IMG/VR virus record: IMGVR_UViG_3300035703_000070
Span: 1 to 64,000 of that record
DNA length: 64,000 nucleotides
Strand: one strand, 5' to 3'
Origin: a virus
A program made the translations under genes and the position numbers. Below the pieces are notes generated by a model, which was given only the letters and a program-made list of their open reading frames with translations, did no database searches and had not been told where the DNA came from. Positions within the stretch are counted from its first letter, which is position 1. Each line of letters begins with the position of its first letter. This document shows positions 14,114 through 22,134 of the stretch, one piece after another.

Positions 14114-14341
14114 TTGCCCAGAAGCTTTTACGAAGGCGGCAAGAAGCGCCGCCACTTCACTCTTTCGGACCAAGCCCACGAGCATCTGTGCCGACTGGCG
14201 CAAGAAGCGGGCATTTCCAAAAGTGAAACTATCGAGCGCATCGTGCGCTGCCAACACATTTCCGAAGGTCGCTTCACTCTTTCCGATGAGGTGTGGCCTG
14301 AAGTGACTGACTTTTCTCTTTCTTCTCATGAAACTCTCTAA
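14114..14341 (+). CDS. Ribbon-helix-helix-like regulator
   Basis: 75 residues if started at the TTG at 14114; no in-frame ATG exists upstream. The pattern RRHFTLSDQAHEHLCRLAQE followed by AGISKSETIERIVR is the strand-helix-helix of Arc/MetJ-type DNA-binding proteins. FTLSD recurs near the C-terminus. It is the first gene of a rightward operon and could regulate it or the divergent primase. Confidence 0.65.
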   Translation: MPRSFYEGGKKRRHFTLSDQAHEHLCRLAQEAGISKSETIERIVRCQHISEGRFTLSDEVWPEVTDFSLSSHETL

Positions 14342-14570
14342 ACTTCGCGAGCTTTGCGGCAAAGCAATTGACAAGTACGGCGACATGGAAGTGGGCTCCC
14401 ATGACAAGGACTATGCCTACGACATTGACAGCGCTTCCGACATGAATTCAATCAAGTTTCGCGTTTTAAGTCCTTCTGGTTCGCTGCCTGGTGAATCCAT
14501 GGACGGAGACGAGGAAGAAGCCTCTGGCACTCCCGTTTCTCACTTTGCTTGCATTTTTTACGAAGGTTGA
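14328..14570 (+). CDS. Hypothetical protein, MKL..L pair member 1
   Basis: 80 residues, MKLSKLRELCGKAIDKYG at the start, then acidic stretches (DIDSASD, DGDEEEASG). The next gene begins with the same helix pattern and is probably a distant paralogue. Small phage proteins of this kind have no known function. It starts inside the previous gene. Confidence 0.7.
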   Translation: MKLSKLRELCGKAIDKYGDMEVGSHDKDYAYDIDSASDMNSIKFRVLSPSGSLPGESMDGDEEEASGTPVSHFACIFYEG

Positions 14571-14573
14571 ATC

Positions 14574-14837
14574 ATGAAACTCGGCGCCTTGATTGACACC
14601 CTGGACAAAGCCCGTCACCAGGCGGGCAACGATGCAGAAGTGTTTCTTTGCTTTGAAGAAACTGCTCTTGACGAAGGTTATGACGAAGCTTCCACTGAAG
14701 GCATTAGCGACATTCGTCTTTTAGAAGACTGGCCGCTTCCTGGCAAAAGCTTGTGCTTTACAGAAGGGGAAAAGGCTCAGAAGGTGGTCATCTTCTATGA
14801 CAACCACTACAAGCTTGACTCCGCCAAGCAAGCATGA
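14574..14837 (+). CDS. Hypothetical protein, MKL..L pair member 2
   Basis: 87 residues: MKLGALIDTLDKARHQAGND, an AEVFLCFEETALDEGYDE strand-turn segment, and VVIFYDNHYKL at the end. It shares its N-terminal helix pattern with the gene before. ATGA overlap with the Sak3 gene couples it to recombination functions. Confidence 0.72.
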   Translation: MKLGALIDTLDKARHQAGNDAEVFLCFEETALDEGYDEASTEGISDIRLLEDWPLPGKSLCFTEGEKAQKVVIFYDNHYKLDSAKQA

Positions 14838-15808
14838 ACCATTCCCTTCTCTTTTACGACCCTGCCCATTTCCAAAATATGACCCTGCCTGTTACTGCCG
14901 TCAACGAAGCCATGCTCACTGAGCGCATGCTTGGCCATTTCAGCCCCCTTGAAATCTCTCCAGAGGCCTTCACCAAGGCTTACGAGTTGCCAATTGGCGA
15001 TCACGTGGAGAAGAACTACAAAGGTCTCTCCTATCTTTCCTGGCCTTTTGCCTTTCGCTACTTGAAGGAACAGTTCCCCTCTGTCTATGTGGCCTTTGAA
15101 GAAAAGGAAGCTGGCTGGCCGGTGTTTGGCCAAGAGGGCTGCTGGTTGTTGCGTCCCTACCTCACGGACGGCATCAAGCGCACACCCGCGCTGGTGTTTC
15201 CCGTGATGGATAACAAGCACAACGCAGTGAAGGCCCTCGACGCTCGTCAGGTGAGCGACAACATCCAACGCGCTTCCGTTAAGTGCATTGCCACTTTCAC
15301 GGGCTTGGGCCTCAAGCTCTATGCAGGTGAAGACGTTCCCAAAGCAGACGATGAAAAAGAGCAATCGCCCAGGCTCCCGCTCCAACAGACGACTACGAAG
15401 CCTGAAGCGCGGACTGTCGCGAAGGAGCAAGGAGCTGCAGAGACTGTTGCAGCGCCTGGAGGCAATGGGACTGTTGCATCCAATGGAACCGCCGAGTTCG
15501 ATGGTAAAGGAGCACTTCTTAGCTTCTGCAAGGCCAATCTCTTCTTCCACGCGGACGAACGCAGCAGCATGATGGCTGGTAAGCGGGCGCTCGAAACCGT
15601 GGGCCTGTCTAAGGGCGAAGACATTAAAGATGCTGCAATGTTTGCCAATGTGGTCACCTCTATGGTTGCCGCATGGGTGAAGGAAGAGGGCATCAAAATT
15701 ACAAAGGCTGCAATGGGGAAAGACATTGACGCTTTGCGTGAGGCATGCCTGAACGGAGCCGATAGTGCTATCGAGGCAGTGAGAGTCTATGTGGAAGCAA
15801 AAAAGTAG
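14834..15808 (+). CDS. Single-strand annealing protein, Sak3/DUF1071 type
   Basis: 324 residues. The N-terminal domain has the DUF1071 pattern: GLSYLSWPFAFRYLKEQFP, then PALVFPVMDNKHNAVKAL, then NIQRASVKCIATFTGLGLKL and YAGED. This family anneals complementary strands during phage recombination. A linker at about 180-230 is low-complexity, and a C-terminal helical domain may bind a partner such as SSB. The PD-(D/E)XK exonuclease at 16318 lies just downstream and is the likely partner in a Red-like pair. Confidence 0.85.
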   Translation: MNHSLLFYDPAHFQNMTLPVTAVNEAMLTERMLGHFSPLEISPEAFTKAYELPIGDHVEKNYKGLSYLSWPFAFRYLKEQFPSVYVAFEEKEAGWPVFGQEGCWLLRPYLTDGIKRTPALVFPVMDNKHNAVKALDARQVSDNIQRASVKCIATFTGLGLKLYAGEDVPKADDEKEQSPRLPLQQTTTKPEARTVAKEQGAAETVAAPGGNGTVASNGTAEFDGKGALLSFCKANLFFHADERSSMMAGKRALETVGLSKGEDIKDAAMFANVVTSMVAAWVKEEGIKITKAAMGKDIDALREACLNGADSAIEAVRVYVEAKK

Positions 15809-15889
15809 ATAGGGCAGCAGCCGCGCTCGCGAGAGCTTTCGCGGGCGCAGTTGCCCTTGACGCTGAAGGTGCCCCTCTTTCTGAAGATT

Positions 15890-16141
15890 ATGATCAGCCT
15901 GCCCAAACCTCGCTCCTTTTGTGATATTTCGCACTGTCCCGAGTGCGGAACGCTTTGGCATGACACGCCCATTCCAGAAGAAAGCCGTTCGCTATTCGGA
16001 AATAGCAAATGGTTCTCACGGGTGATCGCTATCAGCTCTTGGCAGCAAGACCGTTGCATTGCTTATCAATGCCCCGACTGTCATGCTTGCTGGGACCGTG
16101 ACACTGGCGCAATTGTTGATTCCTACGATCTTTCACGATGA
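15890..16141 (+). CDS. Zinc-ribbon-like small protein
   Basis: 83 residues from MISLPKPRSFCDISHCPECG. Two CxxC pairs (CPEC near residue 16 and CPDC near 62) are spaced as in a zinc ribbon. An upstream start adds 13 residues without support. The role is unknown, perhaps DNA or protein binding. Confidence 0.65.
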   Translation: MISLPKPRSFCDISHCPECGTLWHDTPIPEESRSLFGNSKWFSRVIAISSWQQDRCIAYQCPDCHACWDRDTGAIVDSYDLSR

Positions 16142-16275
16142 CTATTTTTCTTTCGCTTTTCTCCATTGTCTTCCTTGCGTCGCCCATCATGGCGTGCAAC
16201 GAGCCAATTCTTAAAAATGGTTCATGCCCGCTTGGCTATTACAGCAGTGGAAGCTATTGCATTCCTAGTCGATAG
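16138..16275 (+). CDS. Small exported cysteine peptide
   Basis: 45 residues. Signal peptide of about 19 residues ending at IMA, then a mature part of about 26 residues with C, SCPLGYY, and SGSYCIPSR (three Cys). Similar short CPxGYYxSGxYC peptides occur in cyanobacteria, as I recall. ATGA overlap with the previous gene supports translation. Confidence 0.6.
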   Translation: MTIFLSLFSIVFLASPIMACNEPILKNGSCPLGYYSSGSYCIPSR

Positions 16276-16317
16276 GGGCGATAGTTGGCTTGTTACGACC
16301 TTACCTTGTCCCGAGTC

Positions 16318-17148
16318 ATGCCCTCGTTCGAGCGCTTTGAACCCAAGCGAATCAGTCTCAATGGAAAGAGGCATTACATTTGCGAAGGCTTTCCAAACGT
16401 GCCTGATGGAACTGTTTTGCCTTCCGTGACCACCGCGCTTTCCTCTATGGCGCCAGTTGCCAAGATCATGGCTTTGATTAACTGGAGACGCAAAATCGGT
16501 GAGTCGGAGGCCCGCAGACGCACTCGACTTGCGAGCGACAGGGGGACATGGCTGCACGGAGTCATGGAAGATTGGTTCAATGGGGAAGACATTGAGAATC
16601 ACCTAGAACGTAATCCTGAATGGAAGCCATACTTTGATTTGATGGAGCCATTTTTGCTGGGAGACAAAGATCGCCTCACTCTTATTTGCGATCAAGAATC
16701 TCTTGAATACATTAAATACTGCGATGGCATTGAAAAGCCATTAATGACGGAAAGTGCTGTTGCTTGGTATGACGCCGAGTCGCGAATTGGAGTGGCTGGT
16801 ACTGTAGACCAGTTTGCATTTACGAAGGCAGGCAAACTTTCTCTTCCCGACTGGAAAAGCTCATTCAAGGTCAAGCCGCAATCGCAACTAGCAGACTACA
16901 AACAGCAGCTTGGAGGCTACGCACTGGCCATTGAGCAAATGGAGCAATGCTCAATAGACGAAGCATGGTCCGTGTTGGCTTGTTATGATCCAGAGAACGA
17001 TAACAGCGTCCCCACCTTGCAACTCGTTCGTTTAGACGGTTTTGAACTGATGGTGCAGCAGCGTATCATGCAAGACACCGTGCGAAGATACTTTGAACAG
17101 GAGTATCCTGGCGGCAAGGCAATGACTTTGACAACAGACAAGGGGTGA
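16318..17148 (+). CDS. PD-(D/E)XK exonuclease, Cas4/RecB-like
   Basis: 276 residues. Motifs: DRGTWLHGVMEDWF (the conserved His of this nuclease class), then VAGTVDQFAF with the active-site Asp, LPDWKSS with D-x-K, and a QLADYKQQLGGYALA block (the QxxxY motif). This matches phage exonucleases of the RecB/Cas4 superfamily. With the Sak3 gene it probably forms an exonuclease-annealase pair that resects and recombines ends. The ATG at 16318 avoids an unsupported upstream TTG extension. Confidence 0.85.
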   Translation: MPSFERFEPKRISLNGKRHYICEGFPNVPDGTVLPSVTTALSSMAPVAKIMALINWRRKIGESEARRRTRLASDRGTWLHGVMEDWFNGEDIENHLERNPEWKPYFDLMEPFLLGDKDRLTLICDQESLEYIKYCDGIEKPLMTESAVAWYDAESRIGVAGTVDQFAFTKAGKLSLPDWKSSFKVKPQSQLADYKQQLGGYALAIEQMEQCSIDEAWSVLACYDPENDNSVPTLQLVRLDGFELMVQQRIMQDTVRRYFEQEYPGGKAMTLTTDKG

Positions 17149-18077
17149 TGGGAGTTCTATTGCAGACTGGTGTGAACGATTTGCAAACTCTCTTTCCCGC
17201 AATCTGTCAAGAATGTGATGGATGGGACGCATCAACTTTTCACGCATTTTCTAATAAAAAGATGCCGTGGAAATGCAGCAAAGGTCATCGCTGGATTGCA
17301 ATGGTCGCTAATCGCACCAAGCATGGGAAAGGGTGTCCGTATTGCGCCAACAAATATGCGTGGCCGGGTGACAATGACCTTGCAACGTTGTTTCCCGATC
17401 TGGCCAAGGAAGCTTACGGATGGAATGCTTCGCGATGCTTGCCTTATTCTCACGAAAAGAAGAGATGGGTGTGCCCTAGTGGTCACATATGGGAATGTGT
17501 CGTCAACAAGCGTACTGCAAGGGGCACTGGCTGTCCAATTTGCAGTAAAAGAGTTTTAATTCCTGGCGTAAATGACTTAAAAACGATGTTTCCAGTAATA
17601 GCAGCGCAAGCCTTTGGATGGGATGCTGAGCTTGTCCAACATGGGTCAAGCAAGAAAAGAAAATGGCTATGCGATAAAGGCCATGTTTACACGGCCACAC
17701 CTAATCATCGAACAAGACCAGAGTCTCCAACTGGCTGTCCTTGCTGCCGCAAAACTGGTTACAACAAAAACAAGAAAGGATGGGTGTATTTAATGAATAG
17801 AAACGGTGAGCAGCAAATCGGAATAACCAACAAGCCTAAGCAACGAATTAAAACTCACTCAAGGAAGGGCTGGTATCTTGTTGATTTGATTGGTCCAATA
17901 AATGGCTGCTTAGCTGCAGACATTGAGCTTATTGTCAGACGCTATTTAGATCGCCGTGGTTTAAAAATGCAGGGCACTTACGAAAATTGGTCCACTCAAA
18001 ACATGGAGGTGCGCTCCTTGCGAGAGTTGTTGGTGCTGGCGGGGGTTGACGGCCTTCTTTGCGGACTGCTAAGCTAG
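17148..18077 (+). CDS. GIY-YIG endonuclease with three zinc-ribbon repeats
   Basis: 309 residues. Three tandem copies of a treble-clef ribbon of the DUF4379 type, at about 9-66, 72-129 and 135-200. Each has (P)GVNDLxTLFP, W.C..GH.W and GCPxC. A compact GIY-YIG nuclease follows at the C-terminus (GWVYLMNRNGEQQIGITNK, then KQRIKTH). The repeats probably recognise DNA and the GIY-YIG domain cuts, as in a free-standing homing endonuclease. The start could be GTG 17145 (overlapping the stop) or ATG 17148. Confidence 0.85.
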   Translation: MGVLLQTGVNDLQTLFPAICQECDGWDASTFHAFSNKKMPWKCSKGHRWIAMVANRTKHGKGCPYCANKYAWPGDNDLATLFPDLAKEAYGWNASRCLPYSHEKKRWVCPSGHIWECVVNKRTARGTGCPICSKRVLIPGVNDLKTMFPVIAAQAFGWDAELVQHGSSKKRKWLCDKGHVYTATPNHRTRPESPTGCPCCRKTGYNKNKKGWVYLMNRNGEQQIGITNKPKQRIKTHSRKGWYLVDLIGPINGCLAADIELIVRRYLDRRGLKMQGTYENWSTQNMEVRSLRELLVLAGVDGLLCGLLS

Positions 18078-18121
18078 CGAGGCCCTGAACAAGGGCTCCA
18101 TCACTCCCCAGGAGAAACACC

Positions 18122-18373
18122 ATGGCTGGAAAGCCTCCAATTACTGCTGCCATCGACCTCACTCCTGACGTGCTTAATGCACTGAAGGCCGCTGGTCCAA
18201 ACGATCGCGGCAACTACTCTCTCGACCTTGCAGTGTGGGAGAACACTCGTCGCACTTCAGACCGCGCCCCTGGCTACACGGGCAGCGTCAAGGTGAAGGG
18301 CGCAGATCGCGACGCTCCCAAAGGCTACGCTTCCGTGTGGACCAATATGGGCGGCTCTGACGATCTGTTCTGA
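18122..18373 (+). CDS. Hypothetical protein
   Basis: 83 residues: AIDLTPDVLNALKAAGPNDR, then a Gly/Asp-rich end (GYASVWTNMGGSDDLF). It has a strong ribosome site (AGGAGAAACACC before the ATG) and its own terminator, so it is likely a well-expressed single-gene unit. An acidic aromatic tail of this sort is found on single-strand-binding proteins, but the body is too short to call it one. Confidence 0.7.
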   Translation: MAGKPPITAAIDLTPDVLNALKAAGPNDRGNYSLDLAVWENTRRTSDRAPGYTGSVKVKGADRDAPKGYASVWTNMGGSDDLF

Positions 18374-18379
18374 AAATAA

Positions 18380-18402
18380 GGGGCTTCGGCCCCTTTCTTT
18401 TT
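18380..18402 (+). terminator. Terminator after the 18122 gene
   Basis: GGGGC-TTCG-GCCCC followed by TTTCTTTTT. Confidence 0.85.
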
Positions 18403-18480
18403 ATGGAACACCTACTCATCTTCATTGTTTGCTTTGCTTTTGGCTACTTTTTCGTCGATCTTTTGATTGACCGCAGTTGA
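18403..18480 (+). CDS. 25-residue membrane micropeptide
   Basis: 25 residues, one hydrophobic helix (LLIFIVCFAFGYFFVDLLI) with a charged end. It starts on the base after the terminator T-run and ends 19 bases before the dCTP deaminase start. The size matches the other membrane micropeptides at 9330 and 10014. Translation is unproven. Confidence 0.4.
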   Translation: MEHLLIFIVCFAFGYFFVDLLIDRS

Positions 18481-18499
18481 TCCTTCTCATCACACAACC

Positions 18500-19087
18500 A
18501 TGCTTCTCACTGACAAAGAAATCAGCAAGCTTGCCGAAAATGATTTGCTCATGCCCTATGTGGGCGAAAAACGGCGCAAGCTTGACAATGGCATTGGGGC
18601 TATTTCCTATGGCCTTTCGCAAGCTGGCTACGACATTCGGCTTTCAGACAAGCAATTTTTGGTGTTCAATGGGAAAGCATATAGAGCTGCGGATCGATCT
18701 ATTCTCGACCCCAAAATGCTTAGCTATCAGCCCTATGAAGCCGTGCTGAATCATGGCGACGGGGAATCCTGGTACATTCTTCCTCCTAACAGCTTCGGAC
18801 TTGGCGTGAGCGTAGAGCGTTTCACTATGCCCAATGATGTGTTTGCTTTGTGTGAAGGCAAAAGCACCTATGGGCGCATTGGCTTGATTGCCAACATTCT
18901 TCCTATCGAGCCTGGCTGGACTGGTTATTTGACCATGTGTCTTGTCAATCCCACTTCTTTTCCATTGAAGCTCTATGCCAATGAAGGCATCGCGCAAGTT
19001 GTTTTCTTTCGTTGTGGCACTGTTGACAGGCCCTACGAAGGACACTACCAAAACCAAGGCGCTAAGGTGCAGTTAGCTGCCGTCTAA
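18500..19087 (+). CDS. dcd: dCTP deaminase
   Basis: 195 residues. Signature segments: SYGLSQAGYDIRLSD near the start, PPNSFGLGVSVERF, ALCEGKSTYGRIGL, and a catalytic Glu in LPIEPGWTGYLT. The trimeric enzyme family converts dCTP to dUTP, and some members go on to dUMP. It sits with ThyX, so the phage directs cytidine nucleotides toward dTMP. The start at MLLTDKEI is chosen over a start 11 codons upstream by comparison with the family N-terminus. Confidence 0.9.
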   Translation: MLLTDKEISKLAENDLLMPYVGEKRRKLDNGIGAISYGLSQAGYDIRLSDKQFLVFNGKAYRAADRSILDPKMLSYQPYEAVLNHGDGESWYILPPNSFGLGVSVERFTMPNDVFALCEGKSTYGRIGLIANILPIEPGWTGYLTMCLVNPTSFPLKLYANEGIAQVVFFRCGTVDRPYEGHYQNQGAKVQLAAV

Positions 19088-19090
19088 TTA

Positions 19091-19468
19091 GTGAGCGCTC
19101 TTGAAGATCAATTCCTAGGCCTTTGGCAGGCGCATTATCCTCAGCTTTCTCTAGAGCGAGAATACAGCGACATCGAAGCTTGGGAAAAAGATTTTCAAGA
19201 GCGCTATTCCCGCAGCAAACGATCAAAGAGGTACAGGCTTGACTTTGCTCACCCCGACTCTCGCATTGGCATCGAAATACAGGGTGGTGTTTACAATCGT
19301 GGCCGCCACGTCACTGGCTCTGGCTATGAGCGAGATTGCAAGAAATACAATCTTGCTTATACGAGCGGTTGGACAATCTTTCTTCTCACTTCTGCCATGG
19401 CCAAAGACGCCGCGTGGCTTTCGATGATTGCTGGGCATATTGCTGCACAACTTCAGCGGCCTCGTTGA
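19091..19468 (+). CDS. Vsr/PD-(D/E)XK-like nuclease, small
   Basis: 125 residues from a GTG at 19091. The core YRLDFAHPDSRIGIEIQGGV with an Asp, then IEIQGG, then GRHVTGSGYERDCKKYN and GWTIFLLTSAM follows the D...ExQ and RHxxxxGxxxDxxK(Y/R) layout of the small Vsr-like/DUF559-like endonuclease fold found in phages. It is probably a nicking or mismatch-type nuclease. It overlaps the minus-strand gene at 19386 by 83 bases. Confidence 0.7.
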   Translation: MSALEDQFLGLWQAHYPQLSLEREYSDIEAWEKDFQERYSRSKRSKRYRLDFAHPDSRIGIEIQGGVYNRGRHVTGSGYERDCKKYNLAYTSGWTIFLLTSAMAKDAAWLSMIAGHIAAQLQRPR

Positions 19469-19751
19469 GCATTTCTTCAGCAGCGGTCAAATCATTGTCC
19501 TTCTGCGCCATGGCTTGACGAAGCCGGATGTTTTCAAGCATCAAGCTCTGAACGGCAGTCTGCATAGAGCACCAGCCCTGTAGCAAATTCTTTGACACCT
19601 CCTTGAGCTGCTTCAAGTCGGTGCAATCGTCAATGGCCCTTTTGTTCACCGTCAGGGCAAATTCCCTTTCGGCTGAATGCTCAAATGGCCCCATAACTGC
19701 ATGGATATGACGATTGTTGAATGTTAGCTCAACGGGCAAGCAAAACTTCAT
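19386..19751 (-). CDS. Coiled-coil hypothetical protein
   Basis: 121 residues. The N-terminal beta part (MKFCLPVELTFNNRHIHAV) is followed by a long coiled coil (QTAVQSLMLENIRLRQAMAQ) and a basic tail. It is a lone minus-strand gene tail-to-tail with the nuclease gene. Function unknown. Confidence 0.65.
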   Translation of the reverse strand: MKFCLPVELTFNNRHIHAVMGPFEHSAEREFALTVNKRAIDDCTDLKQLKEVSKNLLQGWCSMQTAVQSLMLENIRLRQAMAQKDNDLTAAEEMLNEAAEVVQQYAQQSSKATRRLWPWQK

Positions 19752-19884
19752 TGTTTGTCTGATGGCCTTTTCTCAAGCTTAATCGCGCATTAAGAAGGAC
19801 CATGGGGGAGGGCCGAAAAGGAACGGACGGCTTGCCGAAAAGCACTGCCTTGCTTACAATTGCAAAGCGTTCGGCTTTCCCCTT

Positions 19885-20091
19885 GTGTTGAGGCCTGAAA
19901 AAACTACTGCTGAGAAACACGGTGAGCTCCTTGTTCTGATGGTCACTGCCGCCATCACTTCTGCTCTTTATGGTTGGCTTCTCAGCCTTTGCGCCTCGTT
20001 CTTTTTCCCGGCGTTCTCCCTTGCTTTTTGGCAGTGGTGGCTGACTGCTTTCACCTGGCGTTGCCTGTTCAGTTCTTCCTCGAGCAACTAA
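19885..20091 (+). CDS. Small two-helix membrane protein
   Basis: 68 residues from a GTG. Two hydrophobic segments (LVLMVTAAITSALYGWLLSL and a second Phe/Trp-rich one), then a Ser-rich tail. One-base overlap with the thyX ATG. Function unknown. Confidence 0.55.
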   Translation: MLRPEKTTAEKHGELLVLMVTAAITSALYGWLLSLCASFFFPAFSLAFWQWWLTAFTWRCLFSSSSSN

Positions 20092-20801
20092 TGCTTCTCC
20101 CCTCCATCGACCCCCTTCAAGACGGCACCAGCGAAGTGAGGCTGCTTGATTTCATGGGCAATAGCTTGTCCGTGGTCAACGATGCCCGTCAAAGCTTTGA
20201 AAAGGCTTCTGCCGACTGGTCCGAAAAAGATGCAAAATTGTTGAACTATTTGGCTCGCGAACACCATACCAGCCCGTTTCGGGGAGTGGTTCTTAAATGG
20301 TTCGTAAAGGCGCCGCTGTTCGTGGCCAGGCAATGGTGGAAGCACACAGTAGCCTGCACTTATGTGGATGACCAACTGGGCTGGAATGAAAAAAGCTATC
20401 GCTATTGCTCGGCAGAGGATGCTGAGTTTTACATGCCCAGCGTTTTCTTGGAGCAAAGCGAGAGCAATCGACAAGCCTCTGCAGGACCCCTGTCCGACGA
20501 AGATCAGCAACGGGCCAGGCTTGCCTATGCAAGCGGCTTGTGGGCGGCCAAGGCGGCCTATGAAGACCTTCTGGCGATAGGAGTGAGCAAGGAGCAGGCT
20601 CGCGCCGTGCTGCCTGCGGCCTTGTACACTTCTTTCGTCTGGACCTGCTCGTTGCAAGCCCTCCTCCATTTCATCAGCCTTCGCAAAGGAGACGGCGCCC
20701 AAGGAGAAATTGTCCTCTACGCCGATGCGTTATTTGCTCTTGGCCGACCAGTGGCGCCAGAAGCCTTTGATGCGTTTGCAGCCAACGAATACCAATTTTG
20801 A
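20091..20801 (+). CDS. thyX: Flavin-dependent thymidylate synthase ThyX
   Basis: 236 residues. The family block is present in the form VARQWWKHT, then WNEKSYRYC, which is the RHRxxS-type motif with a short insertion as in cyanobacterial ThyX. EHHTSPFRG supplies the FAD-site His and Arg. ThyX makes dTMP from dUMP using FAD, NADPH and methylene-tetrahydrofolate. It works with the upstream dCTP deaminase. Confidence 0.92.
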   Translation: MLLPSIDPLQDGTSEVRLLDFMGNSLSVVNDARQSFEKASADWSEKDAKLLNYLAREHHTSPFRGVVLKWFVKAPLFVARQWWKHTVACTYVDDQLGWNEKSYRYCSAEDAEFYMPSVFLEQSESNRQASAGPLSDEDQQRARLAYASGLWAAKAAYEDLLAIGVSKEQARAVLPAALYTSFVWTCSLQALLHFISLRKGDGAQGEIVLYADALFALGRPVAPEAFDAFAANEYQF

Positions 20802-20803
20802 TC

Positions 20804-21178
20804 ATGCACGACCCAATCAATCCGTCTCACTACACCCACGGATCCATCGAATGTATTGAAGCTATTGAAGACTCAATGGGGGCAGAAGGTTTCAAGGGGT
20901 TTCTTAAGGGCAACTGCTTGAAATACCTGTGGCGCTATCAACAAAAGAACGGGGCAGAAGACCTCAAGAAAGCTCAATGGTATTTGAGCAGATTGATTGA
21001 CGCTCAAGAATACGAAGAAGACAAGGCCGTTGCAGTGAAGGAACAAAGCAAGCAAGTGGCAGAATACATTGCAGGCGGCGATCCAGATGCCTACATGATC
21101 AGCGGGTGCCCTGACGGCTTCTGCTCATTGCCCAACGTAAGGCAAGGTCCCGCTGAGATGTTCGAGCCAGTCGGCTAG
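20804..21178 (+). CDS. DUF3310 (SaV-like) protein
   Basis: 124 residues. INPSHYTHGSIECIEAIEDS and KGNCLKYLWRYQQKNGAEDL with KAQWYLSRLI are the DUF3310 signature, a phage nucleotide-kinase-like or regulatory domain of unknown activity. The ATG at 20804 gives a start two codons inside a possible TTG start. It overlaps the antisense HNH gene by 4 bases. Confidence 0.88.
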   Translation: MHDPINPSHYTHGSIECIEAIEDSMGAEGFKGFLKGNCLKYLWRYQQKNGAEDLKKAQWYLSRLIDAQEYEEDKAVAVKEQSKQVAEYIAGGDPDAYMISGCPDGFCSLPNVRQGPAEMFEPVG

Positions 21179-21663
21179 CTTGCCAGTCCTAATTGCAGAG
21201 AAAGCGGCCAGACACGGGCCGCTTTTTCATGCGCTTCATGAATGGGCACGATTCGCTGCGTTTCGTGCATCCACTGTTCCCAGTCGCCAATGGCAGTGTA
21301 AGCGCTTACAAAACTATGAGCATAAATCCATGCCATCAAAGCGTCTTCACGCTGTTGCGTCCAAAATTGCTGGGGCCTCCACCATTCAAACAGCGGCAAA
21401 TTGCTTTTGCTTGCATTGCAGCTCAAGCATGACGGAGCGCTGTTCCATTTCGAGAAATGCGGCCCTCCCTTGCTCTTGGGCACAATGTGATCAATGGTTA
21501 GCTTCTCGTTCCATCGCCCGCAATAAGCGCAGGCACAATGACCGAATGGCCCCTTGACTGGGTAGTCTTCAAAAATGCTTTTGCGGAATCGTCGCTTGGC
21601 TTCGCCAGGGCGTAGAACAGACAAAGAATAGAGCAGGTTCTCTGGTCCATTGTCTTGCCGCAT
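21175..21663 (-). CDS. HNH endonuclease
   Basis: 162 residues from MRQDNGPENLLYSLS. HNH core: CAYCGRWNEKLTIDHIVPKS, then KWNSAPSCLSCNASKSN, with two CxxC pairs. The antisense position between the rightward DUF3310 and holin-like genes, and overlap by only 4 bases, fit a mobile homing endonuclease. The tail (EAHEKAARVWPLSLQLGL) has no match I know. Confidence 0.85.
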   Translation of the reverse strand: MRQDNGPENLLYSLSVLRPGEAKRRFRKSIFEDYPVKGPFGHCACAYCGRWNEKLTIDHIVPKSKGGPHFSKWNSAPSCLSCNASKSNLPLFEWWRPQQFWTQQREDALMAWIYAHSFVSAYTAIGDWEQWMHETQRIVPIHEAHEKAARVWPLSLQLGLAS

Positions 21664-21753
21664 AGCATCACAATGCTCGCTTGTCTTTAGCTTAAACCAC
21701 AGAAGACGATGGATGGGAGAATGTAGAATAGAGGAAAAAGTGTCACCCGTCCA

Positions 21754-21963
21754 ATGAAGACTTGGCAGGAAAAGGCCGCCGATTTGGCGGTGACCGTTAC
21801 AGCAGGAATGCTTCTTGCTACTGGTGGCACAATGGTGGCCATTGGCACTCAACAGGCTCGCATCACCACGCAAGTTGAGACCGTCATTGAAAAGCTTGAT
21901 GCTCTCACTGAAAACATTAAGAGCCTTGAAACTCGCGTGCGTTCGTTGGAAATCGAGCGCTAA
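21754..21963 (+). CDS. Holin-like membrane protein with coiled coil
   Basis: 69 residues. One transmembrane segment at about 9-30 (DLAVTVTAGMLLATGGTMVA), then a coiled coil (VETVIEKLDALTENIKSLET). It is directly upstream of another short membrane protein and the lysin, the expected place for a holin or pinholin. The family is not identifiable by eye. Confidence 0.65.
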   Translation: MKTWQEKAADLAVTVTAGMLLATGGTMVAIGTQQARITTQVETVIEKLDALTENIKSLETRVRSLEIER

Positions 21964-21987
21964 GCTAAGGGAAAAGCTTTTCTCATC

Positions 21988-22131
21988 ATGACTTCCATTG
22001 AATGGTTTGTTGTTGGCGGTATTGTCATTGCAGCCGCCGACCAGGTGATTCAACACACCCCCTGGAAGAGCAACAACGTGGTGCAATTGCTCTTGACTGG
22101 GCTCAAGGCAGTGTTCCGCGTGAAGGCCTGA
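21988..22131 (+). CDS. Small membrane protein of the lysis cassette
   Basis: 47 residues. One hydrophobic helix (FVVGGIVIAAADQVI), a basic middle and a hydrophobic C-terminal helix. It ends 3 bases before the lysin ATG. A second holin-like or antiholin-like protein is plausible by position. Confidence 0.6.
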   Translation: MTSIEWFVVGGIVIAAADQVIQHTPWKSNNVVQLLLTGLKAVFRVKA

Positions 22132-22134
22132 GTT

